A stretch of 64,000 bases of DNA from Pseudomonas sp. S31. GTDB taxonomy: Bacteria; Pseudomonadota; Gammaproteobacteria; Pseudomonadales; Pseudomonadaceae. Below, piece after piece: positions 8,722-18,262 of this stretch (positions within the stretch are counted from its first letter, which is position 1; every line of letters begins with the position of its first letter). Where the stretch lies: the NCBI RefSeq assembly GCF_016648105.1, contig NZ_JACVVE010000027.1, forward strand, positions 36,153 through 100,152. The letters are read 5' to 3'. The notes beneath the pieces are model-generated. The model worked only from the letters and a program-made list of their open reading frames with translations. It made no database searches and was not told the DNA's origin. Position numbers and translations under genes: made by a program.

Positions 8722-10439
8722 CGTGGGTTTTCCTGATGCAATTGCTGTTCATACCAGAATTTGCGCCGCAGCAGCTCCGCCGGGTTGTCGGGGATCTCCC
8801 GCAGCCATTGTTCCAGGGCCTGGCGCTGTTCGGCGTCGAGGCTGGCGGACTCCGGGCGCTGCGGTGGCCGGGTGATGCTGTCGTCGTCGCCACCGGGATT
8901 GCTGCCGGGGGCGGCCTGGCTGCTGCCGTTACTGTCGCCGGATTGCTGGGCTGCGGCCTGTTCGTCGCTGCCGGGCGTGCCCTGGGCCGGGTTGCTGGCC
9001 GAGCTGCTGTTGCCGTCGGTGTCGTTGCTCGGTGTGCCCTGGGCGTCGCTGCTGGCCGGTTGCTGTTCGGCCTGGCCTTCGCGCTGCTGCAGAAGTTGCT
9101 GTACCAGCGCCTGGTTGTCCAGTGCCGGTTGCAGGTCGGGCTGACGTTCCAGGGCCTGCTCGTAGGCATCCAGCGCGGCTTCCAGTTCGCCGCTACGGGC
9201 CAGGGCGTTGCCTCGATTGTAGTGTGCCGCAGCGCTGTCGTGCAGGGCGAAGGCCTGGGCGGCGCCGGCGTAGTCGCCGGCCTGGTACAGCGCCATGCCA
9301 CGCCACAGGGGGTTGGTGAAATGCCGCGCCGCATCCGCCGGGCGCTGTTGCTCGAGCAGGCGTTGGCCCTGCTGGTCGGGCCGCAGCCACAGGTCATCGA
9401 AGCCCATGGCCTGGCTCGGCTGCGGCAGGGCCAGCAGCAGTGGCAGGCAGAACAGCCAGCCGCGGCGCCCGGCGCAGGCCGCCAGCAACAGCAACGGCAG
9501 CAGGAGCCAGTAGCCTTGGTCGGCCCAGCGGTCGAGCTGCAGGTTCTGGCCGTCGCTGCGCAGGTTGTGCGGCGTGTCGAACAGGCCCAGGCCGCGCAGG
9601 TCGAGGTCGTCGATGCGGGCGTGGCGGTAGCGCCCGCCGGTGCCGCTGATGAAGGCCTTGAGCCCGGCGCTGTCCAGGCGTGGCACGAGGATGCCGCCCT
9701 GGTCGTCCTTGAGGTATTCGCCATTGGCTTGGCGCACCGGTGCGCCTTCGCGGCTGCCGATACCCAGCATCAGCAGGCTCGGGCCCTGGCGACCGAGGGC
9801 CTTGACGATGCCCTGGCGCTCATCCGCGTCAAGTGCCGAGCCCACCAGCAGCAGGCGGCCCTGGCCCAGGCCGCTCTGGGCCAGCAGGGCGAGGCCTTTT
9901 TGCACGGCCAGGTCGGCGCGTTGGCCGGGTTGCGGCATGATCGACGGGTCGATGGCTTCGAGCAGGTTGCGCGTGGTGCCGAGGTCGTCGGACAGCGGCA
10001 CCAGGGTGTGCGCGGAGCCGGCATAGACGATCAAGGCGGTCTGGCTGTCGCGGCGGTGTTCGAGCAGGTCGAGGATCTTGCGTCGCGCCTGCTCCAGGCG
10101 GTTGGGCGTGGCGTCCTCGGCGAGCATCTGCGGGGTCAGTTCGAGCAGTATCACCAGTGGGTCGGCCGGGCGTTGCCGGGTTTCCTCCAGGCGCTGCCAG
10201 CTCGGCCCGAGCAGGGCCAGCACCACCAGCAACCAGGCCAGGCCCAGGGCCACCCACGGCAACTTGCTGTTGCTGCCGCTGCCTCCGCCGAGCAGTACTG
10301 GATGGAAAGCTGGGGGCAGGATCATCTGCCAGCGACCGGCGCGCTTGCGCCGGTGCCACAGCTTGAACAGCAGCCAGCCGAGCAGCGGCACCAGCAGCAA
10401 CCACAGCGGGCGTAGCCATTGCGGCCAGAGTTCGATCAT
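8718..10439 (-). CDS. batB: BatB-type VWA domain protein with TPR region
   Basis: The N-terminus MIELWPQWLRPLWLLLVPLLGW has a membrane segment and a second helix follows (LPWVALGLAWLLVVLALLG). A von Willebrand A domain occupies about residues 85-290, then a third hydrophobic segment, then TPR repeats (ALYQAGDYAGAAQAFALH, HYNRGNALARSGELEAALDAYEQAL) and a Ser/Asn/Gly-rich low-complexity tail. It therefore joins BatB and BatC functions in one chain of 573 aa. The usual metal-site motif DxSxS reads ELTPQ here, so the metal-ion-dependent adhesion site looks degenerate. I used the ATG at 10439 because it overlaps the batA stop as ATGA; the open frame extends upstream only inside batA. Confidence 0.88.
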   Translation of the reverse strand: MIELWPQWLRPLWLLLVPLLGWLLFKLWHRRKRAGRWQMILPPAFHPVLLGGGSGSNSKLPWVALGLAWLLVVLALLGPSWQRLEETRQRPADPLVILLELTPQMLAEDATPNRLEQARRKILDLLEHRRDSQTALIVYAGSAHTLVPLSDDLGTTRNLLEAIDPSIMPQPGQRADLAVQKGLALLAQSGLGQGRLLLVGSALDADERQGIVKALGRQGPSLLMLGIGSREGAPVRQANGEYLKDDQGGILVPRLDSAGLKAFISGTGGRYRHARIDDLDLRGLGLFDTPHNLRSDGQNLQLDRWADQGYWLLLPLLLLAACAGRRGWLFCLPLLLALPQPSQAMGFDDLWLRPDQQGQRLLEQQRPADAARHFTNPLWRGMALYQAGDYAGAAQAFALHDSAAAHYNRGNALARSGELEAALDAYEQALERQPDLQPALDNQALVQQLLQQREGQAEQQPASSDAQGTPSNDTDGNSSSASNPAQGTPGSDEQAAAQQSGDSNGSSQAAPGSNPGGDDDSITRPPQRPESASLDAEQRQALEQWLREIPDNPAELLRRKFWYEQQLHQENPR

Positions 10440-11512
10440 CGCCGCCTCCTCAGGCGCAGGCGCTTGAGGCGCTGGCGCCATTCGGGGTGGGGTTGCAGGA
10501 AACGTGGCTTGCGCAGTGCCCGTTGCAGCAGGTTGTCCGGCCACAGCGTAGCCGCCACCAGCAGCACGCTGAGCAGCAGCGCCAGGGCCAGTGGCCAGGC
10601 GTAGAGTTCGCTGGCGGTGCGGGTCTGGGTCGGTTGCTGGGCGACGGGCTCAAGTTGGTCGAGGGTGTCGCCGATGGCGTCCAGCTCGGCGCCATCGTGG
10701 GCGCGGAAGTAGGCACCGTGGGTCAGCTCGGCGATTTCCCTGAGCGAGGCTTCGTCCAGGTCCAGGCTCGGGTTCAGCCCCAGCAGGCCCGGTGTGCCGC
10801 TGGCCTCGGGGTTGGCACCGATGCCGATGGTGTAGATGCGCACCCCCTCCTGGGCGGCCAGGCGCGCGGCGGTCAGCGGGTGGATCTGCCCGCCGTTGTT
10901 GGCGCCATCGGTGACCAGTACCAGCACCCGGCTCTGTGCCGGGCGCATGCGCAGGCGCTTGACCGCCAGGCCGATGGCGTCGCCGATGGCGGTGTTCTTG
11001 CCGGCGATGCCGATCTGCGCCTCGTCGAGGAAGGTGTGCACGGTGCGCCGGTCGAAGGTCAGCGGTGCCTGCAGGTAGGCCTGGCTGCCGAACAGGATCA
11101 GGCCGATCCGGTCGCCTTCGCGGTGTTGCAGGAAGTCGCCGAGCAGCGCCTTGACCAGGTCGAGGCGGCTGATGTCTTCGCCCTGCCACTGCATGTCGGG
11201 GAAGTCCATCGAGCCGGACACGTCCACCGCCACCAGCAGGTCGCGGCCACTGGCGGCCACCGGTACCGGCTCGCCCAGCCATTGCGGACGCGCGGCGGCC
11301 AACAACAGCAGCAACCAGATGATCATGAACGGCAACTGCTGGCGCAGGGTCGGCAGGTTCAGCCGCGCGCGGCGCCCGGCCAGGCCCTCGAGCTCGCGCA
11401 GGAAGCTGACCTTGAGCACCGGCTCGCCGCTGTCGGCGGCCGGCAGCAGCAGGCGTGCCAGCCAGGGCAGCGGCAGCAGTACCAGGAGCCACGGCCAGGC
11501 GAGCTCAAACAT
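10436..11512 (-). CDS. batA: BatA-type VWA domain protein
   Basis: This is an inner-membrane protein with a VWA domain between transmembrane helices. N-terminal helices are FELAWPWLLVLLPLPWLARLL and FMIIWLLLLLAAARPQW. The VWA domain starts LLVAVDVSGSMDFPD, an intact DxSxS metal site, and has the later VLVLVTDGANNGG. A C-terminal helix (YAWPLALALLLSVLLVAATLW) and a basic tail rich in arginine close the protein. At 358 aa it matches BatA. It overlaps the upstream DUF4381 gene by 8 bases and the downstream batB by 4, so the operon is translated as a coupled unit. Confidence 0.92.
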   Translation of the reverse strand: MFELAWPWLLVLLPLPWLARLLLPAADSGEPVLKVSFLRELEGLAGRRARLNLPTLRQQLPFMIIWLLLLLAAARPQWLGEPVPVAASGRDLLVAVDVSGSMDFPDMQWQGEDISRLDLVKALLGDFLQHREGDRIGLILFGSQAYLQAPLTFDRRTVHTFLDEAQIGIAGKNTAIGDAIGLAVKRLRMRPAQSRVLVLVTDGANNGGQIHPLTAARLAAQEGVRIYTIGIGANPEASGTPGLLGLNPSLDLDEASLREIAELTHGAYFRAHDGAELDAIGDTLDQLEPVAQQPTQTRTASELYAWPLALALLLSVLLVAATLWPDNLLQRALRKPRFLQPHPEWRQRLKRLRLRRRR

Positions 11513-11999
11513 GTTTGCGAATCCAGGTTTCGACCGCCTGGGCGAGCCCGGCGATGGCCTTGTCGTCGAGCCGGCATTCAGGCTTGTAGGCGCCTTCGAC
11601 CAGTACCATCCAGCGGGTCAGGCCGGCGGCAGGGCAGCGGTTATCGAGAAACGCCAGCCACTGGCGGCCGTTGAGGGTGTGGCTGTTGGCCCCAGGGTAG
11701 TGGTTGCGGCACAGCCGCTTGAGCAGGGCGTTGATCTGCTGCAGCCAGGCACCGGCCGGCGCACCGTCATACGGGCGCGGCAGGCGCGCGAGTTCGGCCA
11801 GGGCGGCGACGCGCACCGGGTCCAGGGGTTGTTCGGCGCGCACCACCCGGCGCTTGCCCGGGCGCCAGTGAGGCAGGCGCCACAGGCCCCAGCCAAGCAG
11901 CGGCAGCAGGGCCAGCAGCAGCCACCAGCCGGGCGCTGGCGGCCACAGGCCGATCGCCGGCGGGGCGATCAGCGGTTGCAACTGGTCCAGCGGGTTCAC
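11505..11999 (-). CDS. DUF4381 domain-containing membrane protein
   Basis: This is a small single-pass membrane protein found between the DUF58 and batA genes in pseudomonads. The GTG at 11999 overlaps the DUF58 stop as GTGA and gives 164 aa beginning MNPLDQLQPLIAPPAIGLWP, the family start. A hydrophobic helix (GWWLLLALLPLLGWGLW) lies near residue 25, followed by a basic cytoplasmic region with the conserved WLQQINALLKRLCRNHYPG stretch. No enzymatic motif is visible. Its position in the bat operon suggests it is a scaffold or accessory part of the Bat membrane complex. Confidence 0.85.
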   Translation of the reverse strand: MNPLDQLQPLIAPPAIGLWPPAPGWWLLLALLPLLGWGLWRLPHWRPGKRRVVRAEQPLDPVRVAALAELARLPRPYDGAPAGAWLQQINALLKRLCRNHYPGANSHTLNGRQWLAFLDNRCPAAGLTRWMVLVEGAYKPECRLDDKAIAGLAQAVETWIRKHV

Positions 12000-12940
12000 G
12001 GTTGGCTCCCGGGGCGCTGGGCGTTGGTGTGCTCGCGCAGTTGCTCGATCATTTCGCTCTGGGTGCTCAGCGGCATCAGCAGGATACGCAGTTTCTGCGC
12101 CATCAGTTCCCAGCGTTCCCCCCGCGCCTCGGCCTGCTGGCGGTAGGCCTGGCGCAGGCTGGCGTCCAGGGTGTCGAGTTCGAGCTGCCGGCCCCGCTGG
12201 GCGAAGCGCAGCAGGCCGGCTGCCGGCAGGGCATGGTCGAGCGGGTCGCTGACCGGCATCAGCAGCAGGTCGCAATGCCGCGAGAGCATGGCCAGGTGCT
12301 GTTCGGCCTGTGCGCTCAGCGAGCGCTCGTCGCAGATGACGATGGCCAGGCTGCCGGGGCGCAGCACCTCACGTGCCCGGCGCAGGGCCAGGCCGAGGTT
12401 GTCGGTGTGCGGCGCGGCTTCGGTGTGCAGCGCCTGGTTGGCCCGGGCCAGGCGGTTGAGCAGTTGCAGCAGGCTCTGCTTGCTGCGTCGCGGCTTGATC
12501 TCGTGGTGTTCGTGGTCGCCGAACACCAAACCGCCAATGCGGTCGTTGTGGCCCAGCGCGGCCCAGCCGAACAACGCTGCGGCCTGGGCGGCGAGCACCG
12601 ACTTGAACATCAGCCCCGAGCCGAAGAACAGCCGATGGCTCTGCTCGACGAGGATGAAGATCGGCCGCTCGCGTTCCTCATGGAACAGCTTGGTGTGCGG
12701 CTCCTGGGTGCGCGCGGTGACCCGCCAGTCGATGTTGCGCACGTCGTCGCCGGCCTGATACACCCGCACCTGGTCGAAGTCGACCCCGCGTCCGCGCAGC
12801 TTGGAGTGGTGCAGGCCCACCAGCGGGCTGCGCTGGCCGGGCCGGGAAAACAGCTGGATCTCCCGCACGCGATGGCGCATGTCGATCAGCTCGGCGAGGC
12901 CGATGCGGATGCCGGGTTCGGCCTGCGGCGTGGTGGGCAT
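11996..12940 (-). CDS. DUF58 domain-containing protein
   Basis: This is a cytosolic protein of the DUF58 family (VWA-like fold) that is nearly always encoded next to MoxR ATPases. The diagnostic block RGVDFDQVRVYQAGDDVRNI followed by DWRVTARTQEPHTKLFHEE is present near residues 55-90. A central segment (IFILVEQSHRLFFGSG) occupies the usual VWA first-strand position. The ATG at 12940 gives 314 aa and begins 4 bases after the moxR stop; an ATG further upstream lies inside moxR in another frame. It probably works as the substrate or adaptor of the MoxR ATPase. Confidence 0.9.
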   Translation of the reverse strand: MPTTPQAEPGIRIGLAELIDMRHRVREIQLFSRPGQRSPLVGLHHSKLRGRGVDFDQVRVYQAGDDVRNIDWRVTARTQEPHTKLFHEERERPIFILVEQSHRLFFGSGLMFKSVLAAQAAALFGWAALGHNDRIGGLVFGDHEHHEIKPRRSKQSLLQLLNRLARANQALHTEAAPHTDNLGLALRRAREVLRPGSLAIVICDERSLSAQAEQHLAMLSRHCDLLLMPVSDPLDHALPAAGLLRFAQRGRQLELDTLDASLRQAYRQQAEARGERWELMAQKLRILLMPLSTQSEMIEQLREHTNAQRPGSQP

Positions 12941-12944
12941 GGGC

Positions 12945-13904
<960 letters not shown>

Positions 13905-14281
13905 CGGCGACGGTTCCTGGGTTTGCGCCAGGGCGAGCGCTTTGGGCAGGCGGCCTGGCAGGGGGTGATACTTTAATCTATCCGGGGGGGCGCCGACCAA
14001 TGCGGGGCGGGATTTTTATGGTTCTTCGGGGATTGGTGGGGGGCTGGATTTGGGCTTGGCTTGAGGATTGTAGTGGTGCGTGGATCGCGCGCCGCCCGCG
14101 CGGCGCGCGATCTCATAGGCGCCCCATCCCTATCGGCGAACCCTCCCCGACAACTCGAGAAGAACCATTTCCATACACAACGGCGCGTCGATTTTTTCCG
14201 TATGCCTTTGCGCATTCGCTGATTTGCCCGCCCCGCGACTGCGGGCTTGCTGGTTGCTCCTGATCCTGCTGGAAGGCAACC
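13905..14281. repeat. Intergenic region with perfect 30-bp palindrome
   Basis: About 375 bases lie between divergent moxR and the DUF2235 gene. A perfect palindrome covers 14083-14112: arms GATCGCGCGCCGC and GCGGCGCGCGATC around CCGC. It is followed by AGGCGCC and, further on, GGCGAACC, which also follow the copy at 36951. The promoters of both flanking genes should lie here, but no clear -35/-10 pair stands out. No gene is supported. Confidence 0.8.
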
Positions 14282-15490
14282 ATGAACGAGCAGCTAGGCT
14301 CATACGCGCTGCGTGTGGGCATTTTTTTCGACGGCACGGGCCACAACCAATACAACCTGCAGGCCGGCGGAGCTGGCGACGGCGAGAGTTATCGCAACGC
14401 GCGCACCAACGTCGCCCATCTGCATGCGCTGTATCCACAAGGGCTGGTAGGTGACCGGGCCTACTGCAAACGCTATGTGCAAGGTGTCGGTACCCGCACC
14501 GGCGCAGCCGACTCGGCTTATGCCCAGGCGACGGGAAGGGGGACGATGGGGGTCGAGGCCCAGGTGTCGCAGGCGCTGGAATGGACCCTCGAACAGCTGG
14601 ACCGGCAGGGCAAGGCGGTGCCCATCGAAGTCGACCTGTTCGGTTTCAGTCGTGGCGCAGCGGCGGCGAGGGATCTGGCCAACCGCCTGGATCCTGGGCA
14701 CTGTGCGATCAATTTCATCGGCCTGTTCGACACCGTCGCCGCGATCATCGCGCCGCTGCGCGGCGATTTCGATCCCGCCGATGCACGGCATGCCGACCTG
14801 CGTCTGGGGCTGCCGGCGGGTATCGCCCGGCAGGTGGTACAGCTGGTGGCCCAGGACGAGCAGCGGCATAACTTCCCCTTGCTGCGCAGTGGCAACGATA
14901 TCGTCGTGCCTGGGGCGCACGGCGATGTCGGCGGGGGCTACGAACTGTCGATGCGCGAGCAGGTGCGGTTGAGCAAGCCATATTCCAGCCGTGTGAGCCA
15001 GGACACCCCGGTGCACCGGACCCCGGCCTACGCGCAGGCCGACGCCTTGCGCGAGTCGGTCCTTGCCGAGCTGGGCGAGCCGGCGCCGCAGGTATTGAGC
15101 TGGGAGGTGCCTGCCGGAGCGCAGAAGCAGGTGTATGCCACGGCGTATCGGGAACGTGAGGTGCTGGGCCACCTGTCGCGGGTGTACCTGAGCATCATGC
15201 GCGAACTGGGCGTGCGCGGCGGGGTGCCGTTCGCAGGGTTGAACGCAGAGCAGGTGCAGTTGCCGGGAGAGTTGCAGGTGATCAGTGACAAGCTGCATGA
15301 ATTCGCCTTGGGGCCTGCTGCGCCGTTGCGGCTTACGGCTGAAGAGCAGGCGCTGCTGCGTGGCAAGTACGTGCATACCTCGGCGAACTGGAATGCCCTG
15401 CGCGGGTTGGACAGCAGTGCGCTGGATTTCCTGTATGTGAACCGGCCGGCCGAGGGGGGCAGGGTGATGCATGACAATCCGCTGGGCTGA
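14282..15490 (+). CDS. DUF2235 (T6SS phospholipase-like) alpha/beta hydrolase
   Basis: This 402-aa protein has the DUF2235 fold, a lipase-like alpha/beta hydrolase that includes the Tle-type phospholipase effectors of type VI secretion. Visible motifs are RVGIFFDGTGHNQYN at the N-terminus, the nucleophile elbow GFSRG with Ser123, GLFDTVA with Asp150 as candidate acid, and GAHGDVGGGYE with His213. The ATG is preceded by GGAAGG. There is no signal peptide. No VgrG, PAAR, chaperone or obvious immunity gene is next to it, so secretion by a T6SS is inference from the family only. The gene sits alone between a palindromic repeat and a REP pair. Confidence 0.85.
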   Translation: MNEQLGSYALRVGIFFDGTGHNQYNLQAGGAGDGESYRNARTNVAHLHALYPQGLVGDRAYCKRYVQGVGTRTGAADSAYAQATGRGTMGVEAQVSQALEWTLEQLDRQGKAVPIEVDLFGFSRGAAAARDLANRLDPGHCAINFIGLFDTVAAIIAPLRGDFDPADARHADLRLGLPAGIARQVVQLVAQDEQRHNFPLLRSGNDIVVPGAHGDVGGGYELSMREQVRLSKPYSSRVSQDTPVHRTPAYAQADALRESVLAELGEPAPQVLSWEVPAGAQKQVYATAYREREVLGHLSRVYLSIMRELGVRGGVPFAGLNAEQVQLPGELQVISDKLHEFALGPAAPLRLTAEEQALLRGKYVHTSANWNALRGLDSSALDFLYVNRPAEGGRVMHDNPLG

Positions 15491-15509
15491 TGAGGGCGGC
15501 GGAGGCTTC

Positions 15510-15571
15510 TTCGCGGGTAAACCCGCTCGTACAGGTGTGGATAGCCTGTAGGAGCGGGTTTACCCGCGAAG
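15510..15571. repeat. Inverted REP pair
   Basis: A forward REP at 15510-15532 (one change, CTCGTAC for CTCCTAC) and an inverted REP at 15548-15571 face each other across 15 bases, so the transcript can fold into a long hairpin. The pair lies between the converging DUF2235 and MFS genes and may help to end or stabilise either transcript. Confidence 0.9.
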
Positions 15572-15593
15572 AGGCCGGCACTGCCTCAGCAGG

Positions 15594-16922
15594 TCAGTTC
15601 TTCGAGGTCGAGTGCTTGCGCCCCTGGTCACACAGCGCGAACACCAACACCAGCACCCCGGAAATCGCCAGGATCACCGCCACGCCATCGGTGGAATGGG
15701 TCGCCGACCCGGCCACCAGCGCCAGGCCGCCCAGCGGGGCCAGGCCACCGGCCACCGCAGTACCGATCTCGCGCCCGGTGCCGAAACCCGAGGCGCGGGT
15801 CTGGGTCGGGAACTGACGGCTGAGGAACGAGCCCTGTGGGGCGAACATCATCGGTGCGAGAATCCCGGTGCCAATGGCGATGGCGACGTAGATCAAGGTC
15901 GGCTCACCGGTGCTCAGCAGTTCCAGGAACGGATACGCGAACAGCGCCGACAGCACGCCGCCGAGCATCAGCACGGTCTTGCTGCTCCAGCGGTCGCACA
16001 GCCAGCCGAAGAACGGCACGGCGAAGATCGCCACCAGGCTGGCGATGGTCACCGACAGCGAGGTGACATGCGCCTCGACGCCCTTGAACTGGGTCAGGTA
16101 GGCCAGCGAGAAGGTCTTGAAGATATAGCTCAGGGCGTTGTAGCCGATGGCCACGAAGAACACCACGGCCAGGCCCTTGAGGTCATTCCTCAACAGCAGC
16201 TTGAGCGGCGATACCTGCGGCTTGTCATCCTGCTGGTCGAGTTTGTTGAAGTCCGGCGTCTCGGGAATGCTCTTGCGCACCCACAGGCCGATCGCCACCA
16301 GCGCGATACTGGCTATGAATGGAATGCGCCAGCCTCCGGCCAGGAGGAAGTCGTTGCCATTCATGGTCAGCAGGTACACGGTCAGCGACGACAGCAGCAG
16401 GCCCAGGTTCAGGCCCAGCGCCGGCCAGGCCCCCTGGCTGCCGCGCTTGCCTTCGCTGGCGTGTTCGTACGACGTCACGGCGGCGCCGGACAGTTCGGCA
16501 CCGGCGCCGAGGCCCTGGATGATGCGGATCACCACCAGCAGGATCGGCGCCCACATGCCGATCGAGGCGTAGCTTGGGATCAGCCCGATCAGGGCGGTGC
16601 ACACGCCCATCATGCAGAAGGTGATCACCAGTACGTGCTTGCGGCCGAAGCGGTCGCCCAGGTAGCCGAACAGGATGCCGCCGAAGGGGCGGGCGATGAA
16701 GCCGATGGCGAAGGTCGAGAAGGCCAGCAGCGAGGCCACTGCCGGGTTGCTGGCATCGAAGAAGATCTTCGAGAACACGATCGCCGCCATGGTCGCGTAG
16801 AGGTAGAAGTCGTACCACTCCAGCATCGAGCCGAAGATGGTCGCCGCCGCCACCTTGCGCAGGCGCTTGCGTTGTTGCTGTGGGGTCTCGTGCGCGGCTG
16901 GGGCCGCCTCATGTACTGACAT
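15594..16922 (-). CDS. MFS transporter, metabolite:H+ symporter family
   Basis: This 442-aa permease has twelve predicted membrane helices and belongs to the MHS (metabolite:H+ symporter) family. The opening SMLEWYDFYLYATMAAIVFSK and the loop motif GYLGDRFGRK between helices 2 and 3 are diagnostic. The family imports dicarboxylates, betaine, shikimate and similar acids. It begins 42 bases after the lhgO stop on the same strand, so it probably shares the lhgO transcript, and I infer that it may import 2-hydroxyglutarate or a related C5 acid. The true substrate cannot be read from the sequence. Confidence 0.88.
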   Translation of the reverse strand: MSVHEAAPAAHETPQQQRKRLRKVAAATIFGSMLEWYDFYLYATMAAIVFSKIFFDASNPAVASLLAFSTFAIGFIARPFGGILFGYLGDRFGRKHVLVITFCMMGVCTALIGLIPSYASIGMWAPILLVVIRIIQGLGAGAELSGAAVTSYEHASEGKRGSQGAWPALGLNLGLLLSSLTVYLLTMNGNDFLLAGGWRIPFIASIALVAIGLWVRKSIPETPDFNKLDQQDDKPQVSPLKLLLRNDLKGLAVVFFVAIGYNALSYIFKTFSLAYLTQFKGVEAHVTSLSVTIASLVAIFAVPFFGWLCDRWSSKTVLMLGGVLSALFAYPFLELLSTGEPTLIYVAIAIGTGILAPMMFAPQGSFLSRQFPTQTRASGFGTGREIGTAVAGGLAPLGGLALVAGSATHSTDGVAVILAISGVLVLVFALCDQGRKHSTSKN

Positions 16923-16964
16923 GGGTATTCCTTGTTGTCTTTGTAATCGATGGGTGCAGCAGGT

Positions 16965-18158
16965 TCAGCGGGCCTTGAGGATCTTCTCGGCGATCATCTG
17001 GCCGATGGGGATGGCCGAAGTGGCAGCCGGCGAAGGGGCATTGCAGACATGCACCATGCGCGGGGTCTCGGCGAACAGGAAGTCGTGCACCAAGGTGCCG
17101 TCGCGCATCACCGCCTGGGCGCGGATCCCGGCCTCATAGGGCAGCAGGTCCTCGACCTGCAGCGACGGGCAGTACTTGCGGCACTGCTCCAGGTAACCGC
17201 GCTTGAACAGCGAGTTCTTCATCTCGGTGGTGCCGGAGCCGAGGTTGTTCCAGATGGTTTTCCAGAAACCGGGGAAGCGCGCGTACTCGGCCACGTCGCG
17301 CCAGTTCACCGACAGGCTGGGGTAGCCCTCGCGGGCAAAACCGAGCACGGCATTGGGGCCGACGGTGACACTGCCGTCGATCATCCGCGTCAGGTGCACG
17401 CCGAGGAACGGCAGTTCCGGGTCGGGGATCGGGTAGATCAGATGATTGACGATCTGGTTCTTGCTCGCCGGCAGGCGGTAATACTCGCCACGGAAGGGGA
17501 TGATCTGGTGGTCGATCCTGACCCCGGCCAGGCGCGCCAGGCGGTCCGACTGCAGGCCGGCGCAGGCGACCAGCTGGCGGGCACGCCAGGTCTGCTGGTG
17601 ATCGGCAATCTCGACATGTTCGCCGCGTTCGCTGATGGCGCGCACGGTGGTGGACAGGCGCACTTCGCCGCCGGCTTTCTCGATCACCCGGGCCATGGCA
17701 TCGCACACCTGCTTGTAGTCGACGATACCGGTGGTGTCGACGAACAGCGCGCCGAGGCCGGCGATGTTCGGTTCACGACGCTTGAGCTCGGCAGCGTCGA
17801 GGCGGTCGACCTTCAGGCCGTTCTGCCGCGAGCGTTCGTGCAACGCGCCCATGCGTTGCAGTTCCAGCGCATTGGAGGCCACCAGCAGTTTGCCGCAGAC
17901 ATCGAAGGCGATGCCGTGCTCGCTGCAGAAGTCCTTGGTGGCCTGGGCGCCGCGTTTGCACAACTCGGCCTTGAGGCTGCCCGGGGCATAGTAGATGCCG
18001 GCGTGGATCACGCCACTGTTGTGGCCAGTCTGGTGCAAGCCCAGGCTGGCCTCTTTTTCCAGAATCAGCAAGGAGGCGCCAGGGCGCTGTTCGAGCAGGG
18101 CCATCGCCGTGGCGAGGCCCACGATGCCGCCGCCGATGATGCAATAGTCGTAGGTCAT
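16965..18158 (-). CDS. lhgO: L-2-hydroxyglutarate oxidase/dehydrogenase
   Basis: This FAD-dependent membrane-associated enzyme oxidises L-2-hydroxyglutarate to 2-oxoglutarate, feeding electrons to the respiratory chain. The N-terminus MTYDYCIIGGGIVGLATAMA is the dinucleotide-binding motif. The family blocks TGHNSGVIHAGIYYAPGSLK and EPNIAGLGALFVDTTGIVDY follow, with the C-terminal HVCNAPSPAATSAIPIGQMI. Length 397 aa is standard. It is preceded by AAGG and by an operator-like TTGTCAGACTA at 18203-18213. The GntR-type regulator gene lies just upstream, matching the lhgR-lhgO arrangement described in P. putida. Confidence 0.92.
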   Translation of the reverse strand: MTYDYCIIGGGIVGLATAMALLEQRPGASLLILEKEASLGLHQTGHNSGVIHAGIYYAPGSLKAELCKRGAQATKDFCSEHGIAFDVCGKLLVASNALELQRMGALHERSRQNGLKVDRLDAAELKRREPNIAGLGALFVDTTGIVDYKQVCDAMARVIEKAGGEVRLSTTVRAISERGEHVEIADHQQTWRARQLVACAGLQSDRLARLAGVRIDHQIIPFRGEYYRLPASKNQIVNHLIYPIPDPELPFLGVHLTRMIDGSVTVGPNAVLGFAREGYPSLSVNWRDVAEYARFPGFWKTIWNNLGSGTTEMKNSLFKRGYLEQCRKYCPSLQVEDLLPYEAGIRAQAVMRDGTLVHDFLFAETPRMVHVCNAPSPAATSAIPIGQMIAEKILKAR

Positions 18159-18202
18159 GCTGGGGTACCTTGGTGCGCTTGTCAGTGGATCTGCTTATCA
18201 GG

Positions 18203-18213
18203 TTGTCAGACTA
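18203..18213. promoter_or_regulatory. Candidate LhgR operator upstream of lhgO
   Basis: TTGTCAGACTA fits the TNGTNNNACNA pattern bound by FadR-subfamily GntR regulators such as LldR. The same string with one change forms the perfect palindrome upstream of lhgR at 18998-19008, and both are embedded in TCAGGTTGTCAGAC. It is 44 bases before the lhgO start, in promoter range. Binding by LhgR is inference. Confidence 0.65.
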
Positions 18214-18262
18214 ATTAATGCGTTAAAAAGACCGCGCCCGGTCGTCATGGCCAGGGCTCCGG

